Assembly (NCBI GenBank): GCA_023423675.1
Contig: JAFAFD010000273.1
Span: forward strand, 1-6,123
Length of the DNA: 6,123 bases
Reading direction: 5' to 3'
DNA from: Pseudomonadota bacterium
Lineage (GTDB): Bacteria > Pseudomonadota > Gammaproteobacteria > Xanthomonadales > Xanthomonadaceae
Part shown: positions 1 through 6,108 of the stretch, piece by piece
Position numbering within the stretch: the first letter of the stretch is position 1
Layout of the letters: the number at the start of each line of letters is the position of its first letter
Program-made: the position numbers and the translations under genes
The notes under the pieces: model-generated
The model's database searches: none
The model's input: the letters and a program-made list of their open reading frames with translations, nothing else
What the model was told of the DNA's origin: nothing

Positions 1-1582
1 TGCCGGCGGTCTGCCCGCGGAACAGCACGCCCGCGTTGGGATCGGCCGACTGGTTGAAGAACTTCTCGCGCTGGCCCTGCGCGATCAGCGCGAAACCGAC
101 GTCGCCGGCCGGCAGGGTGAACAGCGAGCGATCGGTCAGCAGCGCGGTCACGGCCGTGCGCGAAGCACTGGATGCGGCACGATTGAGGCCGCTGAAATTG
201 TCGTACTGCTCGCGGTTGATCGGCTGGTACAGCCGCGACAGATCCGGCGCGTAGACCTCGTAGCCATCCTGCATGCCCAGCATCGGCCCCAGGTAGTAAT
301 CATCCACGCCGTTCTTCGCCAGGAAATCGGTGGATTTGCGGGTGACGTCGGTGCTGGAGCGGTTGACGTAGACGTCGTAGTCGAAGCCTCCAAGCACGCC
401 GCGCACGCCCGCGGTGATGTTGAGCGAGCGGGTGTAGACGCGCTGGTCTTTGGCATCCAGGCCGACTTCCTCCGGCGCGTAGATGCGCTGCCACTGTTCG
501 TACTGGCCGCTGGTCTGGTTGTAGAAGGTCTTGTTCCAGAACGGGCTGCCACCGCTGTAGGTGGGCCGGCCGAAGCCGAACAGGATGTCCGAGTACAGCT
601 CGGTGTCCGGGCTGAGGTGGTAGCGCAGGAAGGTGGTGGCGTTGACGTCCTGGCTGGAGTTGTACAGCGACGCGGTGCCGACGTTGTCAGGCGTGCCGCA
701 GTAGTAGCCGCCGCCGGAGATGTCACGGTGCGCGTACACGGTGCTGCCGCCGAACAGGTCCGACAGCGGCGCGCAGGTGGCCGCACCCGGGTCGATGTAG
801 GCGTTGGGGCCCATGCGCATGCGCAGGAAGCTGCGCGAAGGATCCTGCGGGCCGGTCGGGTTGTCGTTGACGCTGTCGATGCGGCTGCGGTCGAAGGCGT
901 AGATCGCCTTCTGGTTGGTGTATTCCAGCCCGTAGCTGATATCGAGGTTGCCGAAGGTCTGGCCGCTGCTGGCGCTGAAGCGCTGGCTGGAGCCGCCGCC
1001 CTGGCTGTAGCCGCCGACGCGGTAGCGCAGGTGGGTGCCTTCGACGCGGTCCTTCAGCACGATGTTGACCACGCCGGCAATGGCCGAGGAGCCATACACC
1101 GAGGACTGGCCACCGGTGAGCACGTCGATGCGCTCGACCATGCCCAGCGGGATGTTGGCGATGTCGGCGATGCTGGTGTTGCCGTTGTAGGCCAGCGGGT
1201 AGCTGTTGATCGGCCGCCCGTTGATGAGCGTGAGGGTGTAGCTGGGGTCCAGGCCGAACAGGCTGATGGTCTTGGCGCCCGGGGTGTAGAGGCCGGTGCC
1301 CTGCGAATCCTGCACCGAGCCGTTCGACACCGGCAGCGAGCGCAGCGCGTCGAACACGGTGGTGAAGCCCTGTGCCTGGATCTGCTCGGCGGTGATGGTG
1401 GTGACCGGCGAGGGACCCTCCACCTGCGCGCGCGGGATGAGCGAGCCGGTGACCTTGACCGCATTCAGATCGCGGGTGCGCGGCGGATCGGTGCCCTCCC
1501 CCTGCGGGGTCGACTGGGCCTGTACGGCAAGCGGCGACAACAGCAACGACGACATCAACAACGACAACAACCGGGGTTTCAT
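1..1582 (-). CDS. TonB-dependent outer-membrane receptor, N-terminal part (C-terminus beyond the left edge)
   Basis: I translated the reverse strand from the ATG at 1582-1580. The frame stays open to the window edge, giving 527 residues without a stop. Residues 1-22 form a signal peptide (MKPR, a Leu/Ser-rich core, cleavage likely after AVQA). A TonB-box-like LNAVKVTG lies at 39-46. A plug domain follows at about 57-178, with SPVTTITAEQI, FDALRSLP, LTLINGRPI (117-125), ERIDVLTGGQSSVYGSSAIAGVVNIVLKD (split here: ERIDVLTGGQ at 150-159, then SSVYGSSAIAGVVN, IVLKD ending at 178). After that comes a Tyr/Ser/Gly-rich beta-barrel. Cys270 and Cys295 probably pair in an extracellular loop. Such receptors bind a ligand at the cell surface and import it with energy from TonB-ExbBD. 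Family receptors usually run to 700-1000 residues, so several hundred are missing here. The ligand cannot be read from sequence; the divergent mannosidase makes a glycan or glycopeptide plausible, but a siderophore is not excluded. The start is supported by a Shine-Dalgarno site and the signal peptide. Confidence 0.95.
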   Translation of the reverse strand, partial: MKPRLLSLLMSSLLLSPLAVQAQSTPQGEGTDPPRTRDLNAVKVTGSLIPRAQVEGPSPVTTITAEQIQAQGFTTVFDALRSLPVSNGSVQDSQGTGLYTPGAKTISLFGLDPSYTLTLINGRPINSYPLAYNGNTSIADIANIPLGMVERIDVLTGGQSSVYGSSAIAGVVNIVLKDRVEGTHLRYRVGGYSQGGGSSQRFSASSGQTFGNLDISYGLEYTNQKAIYAFDRSRIDSVNDNPTGPQDPSRSFLRMRMGPNAYIDPGAATCAPLSDLFGGSTVYAHRDISGGGYYCGTPDNVGTASLYNSSQDVNATTFLRYHLSPDTELYSDILFGFGRPTYSGGSPFWNKTFYNQTSGQYEQWQRIYAPEEVGLDAKDQRVYTRSLNITAGVRGVLGGFDYDVYVNRSSTDVTRKSTDFLAKNGVDDYYLGPMLGMQDGYEVYAPDLSRLYQPINREQYDNFSGLNRAASSASRTAVTALLTDRSLFTLPAGDVGFALIAQGQREKFFNQSADPNAGVLFRGQTAG

Positions 1583-1586
1583 CAAG

Positions 1587-1594
1587 CTCTCTCC
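1587..1594 (-). promoter_or_regulatory. Ribosome binding site of the TonB-dependent receptor gene
   Basis: Read on the minus strand, GGAGAGAG ends four bases before the ATG at 1582; the GGAG core (1594-1591) is eight bases from it. This is a strong Shine-Dalgarno site at normal spacing, and it fixes the start at the codon that also begins the signal peptide. Confidence 0.8.
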
Positions 1595-1734
1595 AGAGGC
1601 GGATGACGGTCCAGCCGGTGGGGGGCGGACGGGAAGGTCGTGGATGGACGGCAGTGGCGGGCAACAGCGGGCGGCGGGGGCCGGCCCGGATCAGGACATG
1701 CGGGGCATTCCGGTACAGGGGGGAGCTGGCCACT

Positions 1735-1762
1735 TTTAAATCGATCCAAGGCAACCTGTCAA
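1735..1762 (-). promoter_or_regulatory. Sigma70-type promoter of the receptor gene
   Basis: On the minus strand a perfect TTGACA (-35, at 1762-1757) is followed after 16 bp by TTTAAA (-10, at 1740-1735, four of six consensus bases). Transcription would begin near 1728 and give a leader of about 145 bases before the ATG at 1582. It is the best promoter match I found in this intergenic region and sits in its only AT-rich island. The spacing of 16 bp is one short of the optimum and the -10 is imperfect, so activity may depend on regulation. Confidence 0.6.
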
Positions 1763-1800
1763 TAATTTGAAATGAAACGGTTTTGCCGGATTTGGATCGA
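1741..1800. repeat. Perfect 9-bp inverted repeat spanning the receptor promoter (operator candidate)
   Basis: TCGATCCAA at 1741-1749 is exactly the reverse complement of TTGGATCGA at 1792-1800; 42 bp separate the arms. The left arm fills over half of the spacer between the -10 and -35 of the receptor promoter, and the right arm lies upstream of it, on the side facing the GH92 gene. A protein binding both arms could block the receptor promoter, perhaps with looping, and could also influence the divergent gene. The arms are too far apart for one ordinary dimer site; each arm may instead be a half of a separate weak site. The repeat is seen directly; the regulatory role is inferred and no regulator gene is in the window. 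Confidence 0.45.
1775..1783. promoter_or_regulatory. AAACGGTTT pseudo-palindrome, possible LacI-type operator
   Basis: AAAC-G-GTTT lies inside the AT-rich island, between the arms of the 9-bp inverted repeat and just upstream of the receptor -35. LacI-family regulators often bind short palindromes centred on CG in A/T-flanked contexts, and they commonly control glycan-use loci with TonB-dependent receptors in xanthomonads. The symmetry extends only four bases each side of the central G, so chance is a real alternative. Confidence 0.25.
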
Positions 1801-1983
1801 ACTAATTGCACTTGTCAGGCGGCAATGGGCTGAGGCAGGATCGGGACGATTCCGACCCCGACCCGATCGCACGGCCCGACCCCCACCGGACCGGCATCGC
1901 CCCCTCCACTGCCCCTTGGGCGGCGGGCGCGATGCTGTCCGTGGTGCGTGCCGATGCGGGTTCTGCCTGCCGCCTGCCCTACC

Positions 1984-1988
1984 GGGAG
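1984..1988 (+). promoter_or_regulatory. Ribosome binding site of the GH92 gene; decides the start
   Basis: GGGAG lies seven bases before the ATG at 1996. The in-frame ATG at 1948 has no purine-rich site before it and would put 16 unrelated residues in front of a complete signal peptide. The site therefore supports 1996 as the start. Confidence 0.7.
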
Positions 1989-1995
1989 ACCCTGC

Positions 1996-4900
1996 ATGAC
2001 CCTGTCCGATCCGCGCCGCGCCCTGCTTCCGCTTGCCCTCGCCCTGGCCTGCGCCACCCCCGCCCTGCCCGCACTGGCACAGGGCCTGCAGACCTCGTTC
2101 GAAGCGGGCGAACCGGCACCGGCCAAGGCCGGCGGCGCCCTGCAGGTACAGATCGGCAACGGTCCGGCCGAGCCCTATGCGGCCAAGCGCAACGTCGGCT
2201 ACAGCGGCCTGCGCGCCCTGCACTACCAGGCTGGCGGTGGCAGCGCGCGGCGCGAACTGTTCGCTACCGACCTGGCCATCGACGCCGATACCACGCTGTC
2301 CTGGCTGGTGCTGCCGGAGATCGTCGGCAAGGACACGGCGGCCTCCACCTACGTATCGCTGGACCTGCGCCTGGACGATGGCAGCCGCGTGTCGGCCAGC
2401 AGCGTGCGCGACCAGCACGGCATCGCCCTCGGCGCACAGGCGCAGGGCGATTCGAAGACGCTGTACCCTCAGCAGTGGGCACGCAAGGCCGTGCGCCTGG
2501 GCGATGTGCCGGCGCTGCGCGGCCGCCGCGTGGTCGCCATCGAGCTGGAGGTGGCCAGCGCCGAGGGCGCGCCGGTCTCCGGCTGGATCGACGACGTGCG
2601 CCTGGATGCGCAGCCGCGCAACGTGCCGCAGCGGGTTTCGGACTGGGTGCTGACCACCCGCGGCACCCAGGCCAACGGCACCTTCTCGCGCGGCAACAAC
2701 TTCCCGGCCACCGCGGTGCCGCACGGCTTCAACTTCTGGACGCCGGTGACCGATGCCGGCGCGCTGAACTGGCTGTACCGCTGGAACGAGCAGAACGATG
2801 CGAAGAACCGTCCGCAGCTGCAGGCGCTGGCACTGAGCCACCAGCCCAGCCCGTGGATGGGCGACCGCCAGACCTTCCAGGTGATGCCCTCGGCCAGCCG
2901 TGGCGTGCCCGAAGCCGACCGTGGCAAGCGCGCGCTGTCCTTCGACCGCAGCCACGAAAGCGCGCGCCCGTACCGCTACGACGTGCGCTTCGACAACGGC
3001 ATCGCCACATCCATCGCGCCGACCGACCACGCCGCGCTGTTCCACTTCGCCTTCCCCGAGGGCGGTGATGCCAACCTGCTGTTCGACAACGTCGATGCGC
3101 GTGGCGGCCTGAGCCTGGATGCGGCCACGCAGACCCTGAGCGGCTATACGGATACCCGCAGCGGCCTGTCCAATGGCGCCACCCGCATGTACGTGGTCGC
3201 CCGCTTCGACAAGCCGTGGCGCAGCAGCGGCCGCATCGACACCGGCCGCCCCACCGGCTACATCAAGTTCGACGCGGGCAGCGACCGCCAGGTGACCATG
3301 CGCATCGCCACCTCGCTGATCTCGGTCGAGCAGGCGCGGCACAACCTGGACCTGGAAATCGCCGCGGCCGATACGCTGGACAGCGTGGCCGGCCGCGCGC
3401 AGGACGCCTGGGATGCACGCCTGGCCCGCTTCGACATCGGCAATGCCAGCGACGATGCGAAGACCACGCTGTATTCCAGCCTGTACCGCCTGTACCTGTA
3501 CCCCAACTCCGGCCATGAGAATGCCGGCACCGCGGCCGCGCCCGACTGGCGCTACGCCAGCCAGGCCAGTGCCGAGGACAACAACACCGACGGCAGCGCC
3601 AGCCGCAGCTTCGCGCCGGTGCGCGATGGCCAGGTGTACGTCAACAACGGCTTCTGGGACACCTTCCGCACCACGTGGCCGGCGTATGCGCTGTTCACCC
3701 CGGACGACGCCGGCAAGCTGGTGCAGGGCTTCATCGAGCAGTACCGCGCGGGCGGCTGGATCGCACGCTGGTCTTCGCCGGGCTATGCGGACCTGATGGT
3801 CGGCACCAGCTCGGACGTGGCCTTCGCCGATGCGTGGCTGAAGGGCATCGGTGGCTTCGACCCGGCCGAGGCCTATGCCGCCGCGCTGAAGAACGCCACC
3901 GTGGTACCGCCGGACCGCCATGTCGGCCGCAAGGGCATGGACCGTTCGACCTTCCGCGGCTACGCCAGCGCCGACGTGCATGAAGGCATGTCGTGGACGA
4001 TGGAAGGCGCGTTGAACGACTTCGGCATCGCCAACATGGCCGAGGCCCTGGCCAAGCGCGCGACCAATGCCGCCGAACGCGAGCGCTACAGCACCGAGGC
4101 CGATTACTTCCGCTACCGCGCGGCCGGCTACTCGACCCTGTTCGACCCGGCCGCCGGCTTCTTCCAGGGCCGCAAGGAAGACGGCAGCTGGCGCCTGGAT
4201 TCGAAGGACTACGACCCGCGCGTGTGGGGCTACGACTACACCGAATCCAACGGCTGGACGTTCGCCTTCACCGCCGCTCACGACGGCGAAGGCCTGGCGG
4301 CGCTGTACGGTGGCCGCGACAAGCTGGCCGCCAAGCTCGATACGTTCTTCTCGACCCCGGAAACCGCCGACCCGGCGCTGGCCGGTTCCTACGGCGGCAC
4401 CATCCATGAAATGACCGAAGCGCGCGACGTGCGCATGGGCATGTACGCGCACAGCAACCAGCCGGCGCACCACATTCCGTGGATGTACCTGTACGCCGGG
4501 CAGCCGTGGAAGACCCAGCAGCACGTGCGCGAGATCCTGTCGCGCCTGTATGTGGGCAGCGAGATCGGCCAGGGCTACCCGGGCGATGAGGACAACGGCG
4601 AGACCTCGGCGTGGTACGTGCTGGCCTCGCTGGGCCTGTACCCGCTGCGCATGGGCGCGCCGGAGTATGTGATCGGCTCGCCGGCCTTCGAGCATGCACG
4701 GGTGGAACTGCAGGGCGGCGCGGTGCTGACCGTCAACGCGGCCAACAACTCGGCGCAGAACGTCTACGTGCAGTCGCTGAAGATCAACGGCAAGCCGTGG
4801 ACCAAAACCTGGGTGCCGCACGAGGTGATCGCCAAGGGCGCGACGCTGGACTTCGTGATGGGCCCGCAGCCGTCGCGCTGGGGCACCGGCGCGGACGATG

Positions 4901-5340
4901 TGCCGCGTTCGCTGACCGCGCCGGGCAAGCGCCCGCAGATGCTGCATGACCTGCTCGGCAACGGTGCCCGCGCGGCGCTGGCCGATGGCCGTGCCCTGCC
5001 CGCACTGCTGGACGACGATGCGACCACGGCCGTGCCGCTGGGCGCGGGCGCCACCATCGCGCTGACCGCGGTGGGCGATGGCGCACCGACGATGTACACG
5101 CTGACCAGCGGTGAAGGCGCGATCCGCGGTGCCGGATGGACGCTGGAAGCACGCACGGCCGGCGGCCGCTGGACGACACTGGATGAGCGCCGTAGCGAAG
5201 ATTTCACCTCGCCGCGGCAGACTCGTCCGTTCCGCATCGCCTCGCCCTCACGCTTTGCAGAGTACCGTCTGCGCGTGGCTGCGCCGGGGCGCCTGCAGCT
5301 GGCCGAGATCGAACTGTTGTCGCCCTCCACCGCAAACTGA
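1996..5340 (+). CDS. Secreted GH92 alpha-mannosidase with extra N- and C-terminal modules
   Basis: The product has 1114 residues. GH92 enzymes are Ca2+-dependent, inverting exo-alpha-mannosidases that release mannose from N-glycans or mannan. Residues 1-28 are a signal peptide (cleavage after ALA). Residues about 30-212 form a beta-rich module I cannot name. The GH92 N-terminal beta-sandwich starts near 214 (RGTQANGTFSRGNNFPATAVP). The (alpha/alpha)6 domain runs from about 465 to 955, with FWDTFRTTWPAY (553-564), MVGTSSDVAFADA (601-613), TMEGALND (668-675), ESNGW (750-754), HE (804-805), NQPAHHIPWMY (821-831) and GYPGDEDNGETSAWYV (860-875). By spacing against the Bacteroides enzyme Bt3990, Glu750 would be the acid, Asp864/Asp866 the base pair, and His804-Glu805 the motif linked to alpha-1,2 specificity. 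Residues about 985-1110 look like a discoidin (F5/8C, CBM32-like) fold. No Cys remains after the signal. Periplasm or outside is the likely site. Family is sure; linkage preference is inferred. Confidence 0.95.
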   Translation: MTLSDPRRALLPLALALACATPALPALAQGLQTSFEAGEPAPAKAGGALQVQIGNGPAEPYAAKRNVGYSGLRALHYQAGGGSARRELFATDLAIDADTTLSWLVLPEIVGKDTAASTYVSLDLRLDDGSRVSASSVRDQHGIALGAQAQGDSKTLYPQQWARKAVRLGDVPALRGRRVVAIELEVASAEGAPVSGWIDDVRLDAQPRNVPQRVSDWVLTTRGTQANGTFSRGNNFPATAVPHGFNFWTPVTDAGALNWLYRWNEQNDAKNRPQLQALALSHQPSPWMGDRQTFQVMPSASRGVPEADRGKRALSFDRSHESARPYRYDVRFDNGIATSIAPTDHAALFHFAFPEGGDANLLFDNVDARGGLSLDAATQTLSGYTDTRSGLSNGATRMYVVARFDKPWRSSGRIDTGRPTGYIKFDAGSDRQVTMRIATSLISVEQARHNLDLEIAAADTLDSVAGRAQDAWDARLARFDIGNASDDAKTTLYSSLYRLYLYPNSGHENAGTAAAPDWRYASQASAEDNNTDGSASRSFAPVRDGQVYVNNGFWDTFRTTWPAYALFTPDDAGKLVQGFIEQYRAGGWIARWSSPGYADLMVGTSSDVAFADAWLKGIGGFDPAEAYAAALKNATVVPPDRHVGRKGMDRSTFRGYASADVHEGMSWTMEGALNDFGIANMAEALAKRATNAAERERYSTEADYFRYRAAGYSTLFDPAAGFFQGRKEDGSWRLDSKDYDPRVWGYDYTESNGWTFAFTAAHDGEGLAALYGGRDKLAAKLDTFFSTPETADPALAGSYGGTIHEMTEARDVRMGMYAHSNQPAHHIPWMYLYAGQPWKTQQHVREILSRLYVGSEIGQGYPGDEDNGETSAWYVLASLGLYPLRMGAPEYVIGSPAFEHARVELQGGAVLTVNAANNSAQNVYVQSLKINGKPWTKTWVPHEVIAKGATLDFVMGPQPSRWGTGADDVPRSLTAPGKRPQMLHDLLGNGARAALADGRALPALLDDDATTAVPLGAGATIALTAVGDGAPTMYTLTSGEGAIRGAGWTLEARTAGGRWTTLDERRSEDFTSPRQTRPFRIASPSRFAEYRLRVAAPGRLQLAEIELLSPSTAN

Positions 5341-5344
5341 CCCC

Positions 5345-6091
5345 ATGCGCCTTCGCCTGCTGACTCTTGCCCTCGCTGCATTCACCCTGCCCGGCATCGC
5401 GCAGGGCCAGCCATCGCAGACCGATGCCTTCGATGGCCAGGTCACGCGCGAAGGCGTGACCCTCTCCTACCAGGACCCCACCGGCGCGCTGTCCGCGCCG
5501 GTGCGGAAGCGGATCATCGACACGTTCTACTTCGCCTACCTGCGCGAACGGGCGGATTTCTACCCGAAGGCGCCGGCCGACGTGCGCATCGTGATCGATC
5601 CGGCCTACAACGGCGTCGCCTACGTGGGCGACAAGGACAAGGCGACCACGATCACCATCAACCCGGGCTGGCTGCTGCAGCACCCCGATGACATCGACCT
5701 GGTGACCCACGAGGCGATGCACATCGTGCAGGGCTACCCGAGCTACGGCGACAAGCGCGTGCCGGGCTGGCTGGTGGAAGGCATCGCCGATTACGCACGC
5801 GACCGCTATGGCATGGGCAATGCCGCGGCGGGCTGGGCGCTGCCGCAGAAGGTGGGCAAGGGCCAGACCGTGGAAAGCGGCTACCGGGTGACCGGTGCGT
5901 TCCTGAAGTGGGCCGAGGGCGAACACCCCGGTCTGGTACTGGCGCTGGACAAGGCCCTGCGTGCAGGCCAGTACACCCCGGCGCTGTGGCAGAAGCACGC
6001 CGGCAAGGCACTGCCGGCGCTGTGGGCCGAGTACGCCAAGCCGCGTTCGGATGCCCCGCCGCCGGCACCGGCACGACGCGGCAAGCGCTGA
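5345..6091 (+). CDS. Secreted zinc metallopeptidase of the basic secretory protein (BSP) family
   Basis: The product has 248 residues. Residues 1-19 are a signal peptide (MRLR, hydrophobic core, cleavage after GIA, or after AQG at 21). The body matches the BSP family (PF04450), named from plant secreted defence-related proteins and also found in bacteria. It shows NGVAYV, then WLLQHPDDIDLVTHEAMHIVQGYP with the zinc motif H122-E-A-M-H126 (text split: WLLQHPDDIDLV, then THEAMHIVQGYP), PGWLVEGIADYARDRYG at 140-156, SGYRVTGAFLKW, and LPALWAEYAKP near the end. Glu145, in the EGIAD motif, is the likely third zinc ligand. It probably cleaves proteins in the periplasm or outside; the substrate is unknown. 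The gene begins four bases after the GH92 stop with no Shine-Dalgarno site, so translation is probably coupled. The start is set by the signal peptide; the frame is open upstream to 5111, but that part overlaps GH92 coding sequence. The last residues are Pro/Ala-rich and basic (ending ARRGKR). It has no Cys. Confidence 0.9.
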   Translation: MRLRLLTLALAAFTLPGIAQGQPSQTDAFDGQVTREGVTLSYQDPTGALSAPVRKRIIDTFYFAYLRERADFYPKAPADVRIVIDPAYNGVAYVGDKDKATTITINPGWLLQHPDDIDLVTHEAMHIVQGYPSYGDKRVPGWLVEGIADYARDRYGMGNAAAGWALPQKVGKGQTVESGYRVTGAFLKWAEGEHPGLVLALDKALRAGQYTPALWQKHAGKALPALWAEYAKPRSDAPPPAPARRGKR

Positions 6092-6108
6092 TTCGCCGCG
6101 CTGCGCGC

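Larger units (their letters stand above)
1583..1995. other. Divergent intergenic region between receptor and mannosidase genes
   Basis: This 413-bp stretch holds no gene that I can support. It has three parts. From 1583 to about 1728 it is the presumed receptor 5' leader, strongly C-rich on the transcript (about 70 C against 36 G in 146 bases, hand count). From about 1731 to 1812 it is an AT-rich island, which stands out in GC-rich surroundings and carries the receptor promoter and operator-like repeats. From about 1813 to 1995 it is the GH92 leader, again C-rich on its own transcript strand at 1852-1920, with CGACCC-type units repeated between 1853 and 1884. A 10-bp palindrome GGGCCGGCCC lies at 1678-1687. 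The promoter of the GH92 gene is not obvious: AATAAT at 1761-1766 resembles a -10 hexamer but has no good -35 partner. Short open frames here (for example from 1772 or 1948) lack coding character. Confidence 0.7.

Noticed and set aside
617..1606. Plus-strand open frame of 329 codons opposite the receptor gene
   Set aside because: It is the complement of a receptor gene with signal peptide, plug and ribosome site; its product is Ala/Val/Gly/Arg-rich with no domain.
1756..1773. Pho-box-like sequence (CTGTCAA, 4 bp, TTGAAAT)
   Set aside because: The first half matches well but the second matches only about four of seven positions, and the good half is explained by the receptor -35 hexamer on the other strand.
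1761..1778. Fur-box-like AT-rich stretch before the receptor
   Set aside because: Only one NATAAT-type hexamer is present; the other two units do not fit.
1948..1995. Earlier in-frame ATG for the GH92 gene
   Set aside because: No ribosome site precedes it, and the 16 added residues would spoil a normal signal peptide that starts at 1996 after GGGAG.
2041..2054. Lipobox at Cys19 of the GH92 signal peptide
   Set aside because: The residues before Cys are ALA, lacking the Leu usually found three positions before it, and a good signal peptidase I site (ALA) follows at 26-28.
1806..3068. Plus-strand open frame of 420 codons overlapping the intergenic region and GH92
   Set aside because: It is out of frame with the GH92 gene over most of its length and has an Arg/Pro/Ala-rich composition typical of a shifted frame in GC-rich DNA.
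1759..4947. Antisense open frame of 1062 codons opposite the GH92 gene
   Set aside because: It lies almost entirely antisense to a gene with clear GH92 motifs. Its translation is a low-complexity mix of Ala, Gly, Val, Arg, His and Gln without recognisable domains, and long antisense frames are common in GC-rich genes.
5111..5344. Longer version of the BSP peptidase starting inside GH92
   Set aside because: The added 78 residues overlap GH92 coding sequence, have no family match, and a complete signal peptide begins at 5345.
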